DNA of 64,000 nucleotides from Symbiodinium natans (Eukaryota; Sar; Dinophyceae; Suessiales; Symbiodiniaceae). The stretch covers positions 251,520 through 315,519 of the forward strand of contig CAJNDS010002430.1 in the NCBI GenBank assembly GCA_905221605.1, written 5' to 3'. Of the stretch, positions 1 to 9,351 are shown in pieces (within the stretch, counting starts at the first letter, position 1; each line of letters opens with the position of its first letter). The translations under genes were made by a program, and so were the position numbers. The notes beneath the pieces were generated by a model. That model saw nothing but the letters and a program-made list of their open reading frames with translations. It had not been told where the DNA came from and ran no database searches.

Positions 1-327
1 TTCACCCAACACAATCCAGGGTTCTGGGAGGGTTCTCACATATGCGACTAAAGAGGCTAGTACCTCTGCATTCGTGGGGCCATTGATGCCTTCCGTATCT
101 CGCAGGTAGAGGGACACAATCGTGTAGCCCCATCGACTTTGCTTCAGCCCCACAGCTGATAGCCTGCTCCTCTGCATTGATAGGTCGCTTTTCGCCACAC
201 ACCACTACTTTTAGGAAAAGCACAAGCAGTGCCCCCTAACCTCGTGCCCTTCTCAGACAGCGAGGCTGGTTCAGCATACACTTCCCATCCTAGGGATTGT
301 AATGTGGCTCGCCTACCATGCAGCATG
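1..327 (-). mobile_element. LINE endonuclease fragment (second copy, cut by window edge)
   Basis: The minus-strand translation matches the endonuclease region of the larger LINE at 478-5025, including the block MLHGRRATLQSLGW, then TRLGGTACAFPK. DNA similarity with the segment around 4070-4325 stops abruptly near position 327. The piece therefore begins inside the endonuclease domain and runs off the window. It lies in the same orientation, directly downstream of the 3' end of the larger element, as if two copies were arranged head to tail. The reading frame changes between the 144-330 part and the rest, so it is probably not intact. Confidence 0.75.
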
Positions 328-477
328 TCTGGCCATCCCTCCCACCTCGTACCCCCAACCAGGGTGGGCAGCACGGTTCGCTGGCGGGACTCGTTGGGCT
401 GCCTCAGAAACAGCCTGTTGCCTTTGAGCCCTGGCCTTCTTGCCCGGCCTGTTCCTTTGCCTCTGCAGGGTGTCGTC

Positions 478-1660
478 ATCTACATACCTCTGCGCCGGGG
501 TCCTGCGCTCCAACAGGAACTCTCCCTTGCCTTGGGCTTTTCCGGCTGCCTCTGCTTTTCCTGCAGGAAGACCTTGTACACTGGGTGCTGATTTTCCCCA
601 ACGGCGTTGAGGATCTTTTCCGCCCTGCTCGCCAGGAACTCTTGAGCCTTTTTGCTGCAATGGTCCTGGTACTGACTGGCTGCCCTGTCTGGGCATCAGG
701 GTGGGCCAGCTCGGCCGCTTTTTCCCCACACAGCTTATCCGCCAGGTCATTGACCTGCTGTCTCCACGAGTTTTCCGTGCCCACCTTCCGGAGGAACTCC
801 TCCTCTGAAACATGGGATGGAACCCATTTCATTTTGAGGCGGTTGACATCTGTGGTTTGCAGCTCCTACCAGATGTCACCGTGGGTCTTGCCCGGCTTTG
901 GGCTGCGGACTCGTTTCGGGACACCAAGGCAGTCTAGTGTCGTGTCAATAGGGCCTTCGGTATAACGGGCCAGCTGCAAAACGGCATACAGCTCCCCCCG
1001 AAAAACCGTCTGTGGTCCAGGGACTTGGCCGACGATTGCTCCTACCTGGACGTAATCTTGGCCCTGTTTCTTGCAGGCTGCTACTGCATATGCCACCTGC
1101 CGGAGTCTCGGGTCCGCCGTGTAGGGGCCACCACTAGCATCTGTGCCATACACAAGCTCCGGGTCGCTGAGGGGCTCTTTGTCAGCCCATATACCCAAAA
1201 AGATTGGATTGTCTTCCTGTGGAGGTTGTATGTCCCATTCGGGTTTGGGCGGGAGGCCCCTGGTCCACAGCGATCTCGGGCCTTGGGCCCTGCCTTCTTG
1301 GAACCATGTTGGCAACTCCCAGTTCTGGGCTTCCCACCAAGCACAATCCAAGAGCACATGCTCCCAGTCCGCTTCCTGGTGGCACCGGGGGCACACTTTG
1401 ACAGCAGAGTTTTGGCTGCACACCAAGGCACCCTGCCAAACACACCTCAGGGCAGCTGCTTTCGTGGTTCGCCCTTCTTTCTTAAAACCCCCCAACAGTT
1501 TCCTCCCTACCGTCCAGTCGACTCCCTCCTTTAGCTCAGGGGCAGCGAGGCCGGTGGCGATGCGGCGGTCCACGTCTTTCTGATAGGTTTGCTGCAAAAG
1601 GTCTAGGACACGCTGTGGGGTGTGCATGGTGTGTCTGGCCCTGGGTGTCCAGCCACTCGT
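478..1660 (-). pseudogene. LINE CCHC knuckle, RNase H domain and tail (stop and frameshift)
   Basis: A knuckle CPRCHQEADWEHVLLDC (C-x2-C-x8-H-x5-C) lies near 1345-1400. The RNase H domain then reads YGTDASGG (first catalytic Asp), VFRGELYAVLQLAR (catalytic Glu), and MKWVPSHVSEEE with NDLADKL (His and last Asp) near 830-745. A TAG at 866-868 interrupts it in frame between GDIW and ELQTTDV. Downstream the sensible frame changes again: QDHCSKKAQEFLASRAEK near 640 is in a third frame and ends about 478. RNase H would remove the RNA template. Confidence 0.83.
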
Positions 1661-3125
1661 CACTGCCTCTAGGCTGCCAACCCAGGTCAAGCAGGTAGGC
1701 AACTGTGGCTGCCAGAGGGCCCCTTACCATTTGCCACCTGCTGCTGGCTTCTTCCAGCTTTTGGACTGTGAGGCCCCAGGTTCTTTCCAGCAGGTCTTCC
1801 TTGCCGGCCCACCTCTTCTTGAGCTGGAACCAGGCTTCAACTTGCTGGACCATCATGGTGCGACCCGGATCCTGGTACCTATCTCCTACAGAGGACAGAG
1901 CCACCTCTAGGTTGCCCATTTTCTGTCTGCCACACTGTTCAGCCAGGGCAGTCGGGAGCTTCTGTCTCCGGGTGGGTGGCATTCCCTGGGCTTGGTGGCC
2001 CCAAGTGAGGACGGAGGCAACCCCTCCTCTGAAGAGGCGGACCTTGGCCGGCACACTCGGGACTCTCAGTTGTTTTAACTTCTTCTGTCGTTTGCCCGCT
2101 TTGTGCCTTCGGGCTCTTTGCACCTTGACCCTTCGGACCCGACCCATGGCACAGTCCAGGCCTAAATCCTTCATGCTATCACAGATAGCCGGGTCCCCAT
2201 CTTTGCGCAGCTTCTGTAGCTCCCTTCTGGCTTCTGCAGTGGTGCACAGGAAGCCTGTTTTCTTAAGGGACAGACGGAGGTCGCTACCTTCCAGAAGCCG
2301 GCGAAGGGTTTTGTAACCTTCATAAACCGCAAAAGCTGCCTGCTCAGGATATCGTGCTTCGAAATCCGCTCCGATATCGTCCACCCAGGTGTCTAAGGCG
2401 GTGATATTTCGGAGCTGAGCGGCTTCGTGCATTATTGGTTGGAGGTAAACCCTTGCCATCATTGTTGCGAACGGGCACCCTGCGAGGATGCCCCTCGCAG
2501 GGAGGATCCCCTCCGAAAGGAGATCCTCTGCCACAAGATATCTCGTTCCCCGGTAGACTTGCATGACCAGGAGGGCTATAGCTGGCGGGAAGCCGGTCGC
2601 CACTATCCGGTCCTCCAATTTGGTCCAATTAACACTGTCATAGAAAGTTTGCAGGTCCAACAGGACCGCACAGGCATGTTTGTTGGCTGCTCGGCTAACC
2701 TCTCCTCTCAGGAGTCTCTGCATGCCTGTTTCTAGACAAGTGTTACCCGGTCCCATGGGAACCTCTCTGCAGTTTCTCGCAATCCATTTCTTGACGACCT
2801 GTGCTCTGCAGAAGCACCAAAGCCGGTAGGTGATGGATGTGAGGGTTATGGGCCTTTCTATGTCAACATTTTTGGGCAGGAGTGCCACATGATGCGCCTG
2901 CCAGTGCTGTGGCGCCACTCCTGTGGTTTCAGCCAAGTTCAGGACTTGGGTGAGCTGCTCATAGGCCGGCCCAGGGAGGTTTTTGAGGGCAGCATAGGTG
3001 AGCCCATCAAGACCTCCTGCCTTGTCGGTGACATTCTTGAGGATGGCCTCGAGCACCTCTGCTGTTATCTTGAACAGCGGGGAGGCTTTGGCTGCATCAA
3101 GCAGGGTCTGGCCGATCGGGGGGGA
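1640..3125 (-). pseudogene. LINE reverse transcriptase domain (frameshifted at both ends)
   Basis: The reading frame holds DKAGGLDGLTYAALKNLP, then RPITLTSITYRLW, then AVLLDLQTFYDSVNW (first catalytic Asp), GILAGCPFATMMARVY, and TWVDDIGADF at about 2362-2385, in which VDD replaces the usual YADD. These are reverse-transcriptase motifs in the expected order. A thumb-like and basic region follows. The frame is out of register with the endonuclease part (break near 3125) and with the RNase H part (break near 1650). As far as I know, non-YADD active sites occur in dinoflagellate LINEs, but I did not test this. Confidence 0.88.
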
Positions 3126-3799
3126 GCATTCTACCTCTCCCCAAATTGCGACCCACTGCTTCCTCCTGGCCCCTGGGCGCTCTTCGCCTGGGAGGTTTTG
3201 GAAGGGCCGATCTGGACTCTCTCACTCTTCTTGAGTGAACTATAGAGAGGTCTCATCCCTTTCGCCAATCCCGCTTGGAGCCAGTCCTTGTATTGGGCCT
3301 GCTGCTCCTTGGCTCTCTGCATCTGGAGGGCCGCCTCCTTGTGCCTGGCAGCGACACTCAAAGACCGCCACTGTGGTTCTTTTGCTGAACATTGCTTGTG
3401 CAGTTCTTTGAGGAAGGCAGTTCCTTCAGCAATGTCTTGACAGGTTTGGAGGGGGCCTAGGTCCGGTAGGTGCTGCTGGGAGGCAGGCACTTCCTCCAGG
3501 ATTCTGGCCAGCCGTGCCCACCAGCCCATGGGGGCAGTGGAAGGTCGCTGCAAGACTAAGGGTCCCCATTGGGCCTGCGCACACCAACCTCTGCCAGTTC
3601 TCGGTGCTTCGTGGCAGAGCTCCAGGCTGGCCGCCCAGGTCGCCAGTTGCCAGGTGCTCTGGTCCTCTTGGGCACAGGTCCTGTCCATTATGGCGAAGTG
3701 GGGGGTTGGACCTCTCGCCATTCTTGGTTTTTGGGGTCTGCTGTGAGCTTCGGGAACTGGGGAAGCTTCCAGGACTTCCATTCGCTGGCACCGTCCTTG

Positions 3800-5025
3800 A
3801 CTTTGAGGTGCAAGGCTGCATGGTTTCCATGGGACTGCCCAGGTCACAGACAGATCCACCAGGGCTTCCAGGCTCCGACTCACAACCCCAAAGTCCAGTT
3901 CCGCCCCATAATTGCATGTAGCCTCTCCTCCAGTGGCTACCATCCTCCCCCTCATCACCTGAATCAGTGCTGTGTCCTGAACTTCGGTCGGGTCCAGGTT
4001 CCAATCTCCCAGGATGATCCAGGGTTCCGGGAGGGTTCGTACGAAAGCCACCAGAGAGGATAGCACCTCTGCATTTGTGGGACCATTTAGGCCTTCCGTG
4101 TTCCTCAGGTAGAGGGACACGATCGTGTAGTCCCATCGTCTTTGTCTCAGACCCACAGCTGTGTAGCCTGCCCCTTTGCATTGGTGGCCTTTTGCCACAC
4201 TCCGCTGTTTTTGGGAAAGGCACAAGCAGTGCCTCCCAACCTTGTGCCCTTATCCGACAAGGAGGCCGGCTCAGCATAGAGATCCCATCCTAGGGATTGC
4301 AGTGTGGCTCTCCTACCATGCAGCATTTCCGGTGTGAGGTGGGTTTCTTGCAGACACACCACCTTGGCTTTGGAGGAGGTCACCCACTCCAGTGCCCCGT
4401 TGTTGAAACTGGTGACATTGGCGCTCATGATACCTAGATACTGGTCAGGCGAGGCGGAAGGGTCAACCTTCTCATGGCTGGGCTCTTCTGAGTCGGTGCC
4501 CTCGCCGTCGGTTGGGTCTTCCTCTCGTTCCTGCTGACCCAGCACCTGTTCTGGTGTCAGGGACTCTTCCTTCTTTGGGATCTCAGAGGCTATCACCTCC
4601 TTTGCTTGTTGAATAGCCTTCTCGGTGACATCCTCTCCTTGCTCTAAGGCATGCAGGACCATCCTGCACCAACCCCAGGCCAGGGAGTCCTTCGCCATCC
4701 CCTCTTCTTGGGCTTCGATGGGGTTTGGAATGGTGGCTTCCTTCGCCTGGAAGGGGCTCGCTTGATCTTCCAGGAGGTTGACCACCTCCTGCCATGTCAT
4801 CTCCGAACCCAAGTCATCTGGGCTGCAGAGGGAAGGTTTCACCTTCTGGGCTTCATCATTGCATTGTTTCGGGGAGGCGCCTTGGGTTACCAGAGGGTGC
4901 CCATCAGGGTTCACCTCCCACGATGGCTTCCTTTGTTCGCCTTCATCTGGTGCCTCATCATCTGTGAGGTCCAGCTTAAAAAACTTTGGCCCTGTGATCG
5001 GAACGCTTTCTGGCGACTCCTTTCC
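3800..5025 (-). pseudogene. LINE N-terminal region and endonuclease domain (frameshifted)
   Basis: The first part (5025-4440) is acidic, rich in E, D and S, and matches no family I recognise. The endonuclease starts near 4435 with LGIMSANVTSFN, followed by VVCLQETHL, which carries the catalytic Glu of AP-endonuclease-like nucleases. After a frame change near 4165 it continues with TIVSLYLRN and WIILGDWNLDP, the family's GDxN motif. The domain would cleave the target DNA strand to prime reverse transcription. The frame break means this copy cannot make the enzyme in one piece. Confidence 0.85.
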
Positions 5026-5218
5026 AGGCGTCGTTCTCGTGGATGCCAAAGCAGCCATCGGCAGCATTAGCAAAGGCCGAAGCTCAGCGGGCAGCTTGCG
5101 CCGCATACTTCGCAGCGTAGCTGCGCACTCCTTGGCATGCAACCTTCTGCTGCGGCTCGTATACATCCCGTCGGAGTCAAATCCGGCGGATGGCCCGTCT
5201 CGAGGAAAAGGAGCTGTT
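5020..5218 (+). mobile_element. RNase H C-terminal fragment of a different retroelement
   Basis: The + strand encodes VVLVDAKAAIGSISKGRSS, then LRRILRSVAAHSLACNLLL, then VYIPSESNPADGPSRG. The pattern VDAxAxLGxxxKGRSS...LRR...YIPSxxNPADxPSRG is that of the RNase H end of DIRS-like or related retroelements in dinoflagellate genomes (recalled, not searched). No reverse transcriptase precedes it because the LINE begins at about 5020 on the other strand. This is therefore a fragment, perhaps the LINE's insertion target or a recombination partner. Confidence 0.7.
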
Positions 5219-5563
5219 CATCCTGTGAAGAGAAACTTCCTAAAACATCCAGAAAGCCCACGTGGGTCTAGTTTATTTCTGAGTCAAAGACTTGTGCCGC
5301 TGTCGCTCTCCTTTAGGGTACCGGGCTCTTCGCGAGTGAGGCTTGAACCCTGCTCAAGCTTTGCCTTCGACTGGCATTGGGCGGTGCCTGGAGCTGTGCT
5401 CTGGAGGGTGGGCTCACGATCTGCGCCCATTCGTGATCACTCTCGCTTTCTGTCGAGGTGTTTTGTATACTTCTGTGTAACTGACTGCGCACCATTTGAG
5501 GGTGCATAAGTTTTGCGGGTGCTCTTCGGCCGCTCAGAGGTGTAGCGTCCAGTGCGGGGTGTT
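5219..5563. other. Unassigned spacer
   Basis: No convincing gene is seen. It may hold the untranslated end of the retroelement fragment that stops at about 5218. Confidence 0.4.
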
Positions 5564-5707
5564 GGGCATTTTGGAAGCACTGACGCCTTAAAGGCCTGTG
5601 CTTGCTCACATTCTGTGGAACATGTCTCTAAATCCCAGCGGCACGAAGTCCCAAAACAGTCTGCTTGCCGTCTTAGACGTCAGCAAGTGCAGGAGAGCCG
5701 CTTTGCA
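5564..5707 (+). repeat. 144-bp perfect direct repeat, copy 1
   Basis: The 144 bases from gggcattttggaagcac to gagagccgctttgca are identical to 5920-6063. No coding potential is recognised. The spacer between copies is 212 bp. Confidence 0.95.
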
Positions 5708-5919
5708 ATGAAGAGGTATTGCTGCTTAGGCGTTCAAAACCCAGGTCACTTTCCTGTTGTGAGCTGAGGTGCATGACGTATGCACGCGCAGCTGTATCTC
5801 CTGTAGGCCTGCTGGCCCGAGACGCCCCAACCAACAACTGTAAGGTCTCCTGCCTGGGATGCCCCTCCCCTCTTTTCCCTCCCTTTTCGCATCCCTAGCA
5901 GTTTTCCTTGTTGGAAGGG

Positions 5920-6063
5920 GGGCATTTTGGAAGCACTGACGCCTTAAAGGCCTGTGCTTGCTCACATTCTGTGGAACATGTCTCTAAATCCCAGCGGCAC
6001 GAAGTCCCAAAACAGTCTGCTTGCCGTCTTAGACGTCAGCAAGTGCAGGAGAGCCGCTTTGCA
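5920..6063 (+). repeat. 144-bp perfect direct repeat, copy 2
   Basis: Identical over all 144 bases to 5564-5707, with unrelated sequence in between. It is followed at once by the TTTRATGG satellite. This may be a recent duplication or a pair of short element ends. Confidence 0.95.
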
Positions 6064-6065
6064 GC

Positions 6066-6132
6066 AATGGTTTTTAATGGTTTGATGGTTTGATGGTTTA
6101 ATGGTTTAATGGTTTAGTGGTTTCATGGTTAA
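6066..6132 (+). repeat. (ATGGTTTR)n short tandem repeat
   Basis: About eight 8-base units of the type tttgatgg/tttaatgg/tttagtgg, then an AT-rich stretch with atatatatat. Confidence 0.85.
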
Positions 6133-6149
6133 ATAAATATACATATATA

Positions 6150-6395
6150 TATGTATGGTTAGGGTTACAACCTCGGTCCGACTTCGAGTGGCGAGGGCTT
6201 GAGATCGACCCAAACCCTAACCTGAGTTGGGGTGTAGCAGGGTCAGAGAAACCTTAACCCGAACCCACCGCGGTCAGGGTTGGGTTAACCCTAGCCTTGC
6301 CACTTCCCTTAAACCGGGGTTAGGGTTGGGTTAACCTCAGCTCCAACCCTACCTAAGGTTAGGGTTGGGGTTAAACCCAACCCCAAACCTCTTCT
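6150..6395. repeat. Degenerate hexamer-type GGTTAG/AACCCTA sequence
   Basis: Many diverged copies of ggttagggtt and aaccctaac occur in both orientations, mixed with unique bases. The spacing is closer to TTAGGG than to the TTTAGGG heptamer that dominates the rest of the window. Confidence 0.6.
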
Positions 6396-7600
6396 TTCAA
6401 AAAATGTCAATCGTTCTGAACGATTGAAACCCATTGACGCATTGTGTTTCCCCGGCCCCTGTTATAATCCATGCAAAGCATATGTTTTTGAAAACATGGT
6501 GCCGCGCAAGCTTGCTTTGAACGATTGAAAGCCATGATGTGAGCATCCCTGGAACCCTTCCCCCAGCCCCTTTAAGCCCCCCCCCCCTAAGCTTCGAGGA
6601 CGAAGCTCCGTGCTGCCAAAGCGGTATAGCAGAAAATGCTCCATGTCTCCGCTTTTGAAAGTACAAAAGACAACAAAAGCAAAACAAGACTCGAGAGGGG
6701 TGAAAGTAGAACAATTCTCCACTTCTCTGGTTGTCGAAAGATAGGAAACCAAAACAAATTTCGAGAGGTGCAATTTCAAACTCTGGGGGCAGTGACGAGG
6801 GAGTGAGTCTTCCGTCGTCGGGACGGTGTCTCCCGGCATCGATGCATGGATCCGTGACAACTGCCGTGATTAACGCTGCCAGACTAAGTGAGATTATAAC
6901 TCAGATTGAAGCTTGAGTTGCACACCCGTCGTGGATACATTTTGTTGAAACTCCCACGAGCCTGTGCCACCACCACCAGCTCGTCCGTAGCCCGAGCGAC
7001 CCGAAGTTGAACGCGAACCTGCCGTCCGCCCGCGCCGGCGCTGAGCGCCGTCGTGCCTGCGACGTGTTCAGCGCCACGCGCTCGATCACCGCGCCGCGCG
7101 ACGAGGAACTCTCGCTCCGACTTCTTGCCCCGGCGATGCGGCCGTCACCGCCGGGCAACGGGCAGAATCCACAGCAAGTTCGTTCGCCGACATGGTGAGA
7201 CTCGTCAGCGTGGTGCTCTCCTACACACGGTTGAGAAGCGTTTCACCACCGGCATCACCGAGGCGATTGAGCCTGATACTGAGCTCTCGAAGTGTTTGGG
7301 ACGCAGCGGCGCCCGCCGCGTCTCCTGCCCAGCAGCCACCAACGCCGTCGACGCCATCCCGTGACTGCGCGTCGCAGAACCTCGTCATCGATTGCACATC
7401 AAACGACATTCCAGATGCAACAGGCATGGCCATCGTCGACATCTACCTGGGGACAAGAGCACGTGGCGGGTTAAGTTAGTATTTCCAGACACGTTGGCAA
7501 CGCAGTGAGAGTGAGATTTTCTCGTTACCTGGTGACCTCATCTGCGTGCCCTTCATTCAGGCTCATGTTCGATGCTTCGTCTTCGTCGTTGAGTACTTAG
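6396..7600. other. Unassigned region, CpG-rich in 7.0-7.45 kb
   Basis: No gene is supported. The segment 7000-7450 is unusually rich in CpG (for example gcgccgcgcgacgag near 7090) compared with its flanks, and has several overlapping open frames of 60-100 residues. None shows a motif I recognise. It may be a fragment of different origin or an unrecognised exon. Confidence 0.35.
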
Positions 7601-7601
7601 G

Positions 7602-7672
7602 GCTAGGGTCAGGGTCAGGGTCAGGGTCAGGGTTAGGGTTAGGGTTAGGGTTGGGATTAGGGTTAGCGTTAG
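7602..7672 (+). repeat. TCAGGG/TTAGGG hexamer array
   Basis: A run of agggtcagggtcaggg units passes into agggttagggttaggg. The period is 6, unlike the 7-base TTTAGGG arrays elsewhere in the window. Confidence 0.85.
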
Positions 7673-8031
7673 GAGATGCAAGTGGCACCGCGATGGGAAA
7701 CGCCCTTCAAGAAGCTGACTTGCTTATGACTTCGACGGTATGGACGATATTCTGGGTTCCGCCGCCCCCGTTGAACTGCAGCATAAAGGTCGTACGCGGA
7801 AGACGTCTGGAGCTCCAGTTTGCTTTTTCGTAACGGCATGAAGCGTACTCCCTGCTAAGGTGGCTGGATGTCTCGTGGTGGTCACTGTTGGGTTTCTGCT
7901 GCTTTCCTGGCCATCTGGTGTGCTAGTGTCTTCGTGCTCTGACGGAGCTTGATCCTCGTGTCTGGAAAGCTTGACATGCTCTTTTGTGTCCATGTGTGGT
8001 CTCTCTAGCGGGTGCGTTGTTTACACATTTC
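7673..8031. other. Unassigned spacer
   Basis: Nothing recognised on either strand. Confidence 0.4.
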
Positions 8032-8310
8032 ACGCACTTGTGCGTGCGAATGGGCAGAGCATCCATGCCCGCACGGTGATCATGTCCATGTTGCCCATTG
8101 CTTTCGAACGGCAAGAGCATCCATGTCCGCGCGATGATCGTGTCCATGTTGCCAGCGAGTGCGAATTGCCAGAGCATCCATACCGCACGATGACCACGGC
8201 CATGTTACCAGCGCGTGCAAAAGGCCAAAGCACCCATGCCCGAATGATGACTTTGTCCATGTTACCAGTGTGTGCGAACAGAAGCATTTGTGCCCACACG
8301 ATGATCACCA
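8032..8310 (+). repeat. Minisatellite with period about 57 bp
   Basis: About five diverged units built on gcagagcatccatgcccgcac, then gatgatcgtgtccatgttgcc, then agcgtgcgaa. The gagc/aagc anchors lie at about 8057, 8115, 8172, 8228 and 8282, so spacing is 54-58. Open frames through it are by-products of the repeat. Confidence 0.8.
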
Positions 8311-9255
8311 GTAAGCCTTATGTAATCCCAAAGCTCACCCTAGCGTATTTTAACTTGGGGGGACCGGAAAGGGCTGCGATCCTGTCAAAGGGGGGTTGCG
8401 TTGTTTTTGCTGTTGCGCTGGCCTTCATGGTGTCGGATTGGGTTTCGGGTTGAGGTGGGCCACAAAGCAGCCAAGAACACTCAGTCACACACGCATACTA
8501 ATGAGGAAAACAAATCTTGGGGTAAACTCAATTTCTGCACATTAACATTGTTATGCGCATGCCTTTGGCTTTCGACCACCTTCAAAACGAGACACTGACA
8601 AACCAAGGTAAGCGACCCGTGGGGAAGCTTACGTAAATCGGTTGTTCATGTGGTTACATTTTTCAAATTATGACAATGCAAACTCTTCATATCTCATAGG
8701 CAGGTCAACCTCACATAGAGGTCTTTATGAATGTGTTCACTTGTTATATATACCTTACGGCGTGGTTAGCGACCCCGCAGGTTTTGCATGCTCTGGGGTG
8801 AAAATCATTGAAGCCGAAAAACCCCACCTTCTACACTAAACCCAAACCCTCGTCCCAAAAAAAATCATGCAAGCCGAAACCCTAAACCTCATCAAACAAA
8901 AATCATGCAAGCCCAAAACCTCAGCCCAAGCCCCGGAACCCAAAACCCCATCAAGCCCCAACGTGACTGGCGGCCATTTCATGGTTTAAGGTTAAGGTTT
9001 AGGGAATTGCTGCAAGCTGCCTGCGATCAAAGATAAAGCTGGGAAGTATTTAGTTTGCCAGCTGCCGCCCCCACGGTCTTGCTTCATGAGCTCTGGGCGA
9101 ACGTACAAGTTTCGGGACCCCAGCTGGTAGACTAGGTGGTTTGATTTGGGCAGTTCTTCGTTAAAGCATTCACATTCACATTCTGATTCGGCTACGTCTT
9201 CTATTTTTAGCCTTCATTTGCCTTCGATAGGGTGCTTTCGTGTCTGGAATTGCAG
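8311..9255. other. Spacer upstream of GBP1
   Basis: No gene is recognised. Degenerate CCCTAAA-like bases occur at 8838-8990. The promoter, first exon and any trans-splice acceptor of GBP1 should lie here or further upstream, but none could be identified. Confidence 0.4.
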
Positions 9256-9351
9256 GAGCCAGTTGAAGAAGATGACTTGGAGGAGGCATTGGAGCTGAAG
9301 GGCATTGTTTTGGACCAGTGCGATTTGCGGAAGGTCTCCGCTTTGGAGTGG
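9256..9351 (+). CDS. GBP1 exon: acidic EEDDLEEALELKG segment
   Basis: After the acceptor tgcag the frame reads EPVEEDDLEEALELKG, then CDLRKVSALEW. GBP2 (31006-31095) and GBP3 (51021-51108) have the same pattern (EELEEALELKG, DLKDELELR), which supports a real exon. The upstream partner is unknown. The donor is near 9351. Confidence 0.72.

Larger units (their letters stand above)
478..5025 (-). mobile_element. Decayed LINE-type non-LTR retrotransposon
   Basis: Minus-strand domains in order are: an acidic N-terminal region (about 5025-4440), an endonuclease/exonuclease/phosphatase domain (about 4435-3800), a linker, a reverse transcriptase (about 3110-1990), a CCHC knuckle near 1370, an RNase H domain (about 1150-750) and a basic tail ending near 478. 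This order is that of apurinic-endonuclease LINEs with RNase H. The frame changes near 4165, 3125 and 1650, a TAG interrupts the RNase H at 866-868, and the tail changes frame again, so the copy is dead. No poly(A) tail or target-site duplication was recognised. The 5' edge abuts a different retroelement at about 5020. Confidence 0.88.

Noticed and set aside
4778-5509. One 243-residue + strand gene
   Set aside because: Only the RNase H-like part (about 5020-5218) is sensible; the first part is antisense to the LINE.
8032-8310. CRISPR array
   Set aside because: Units are diverged and contiguous, without constant repeats and unique spacers; the genome is eukaryotic.
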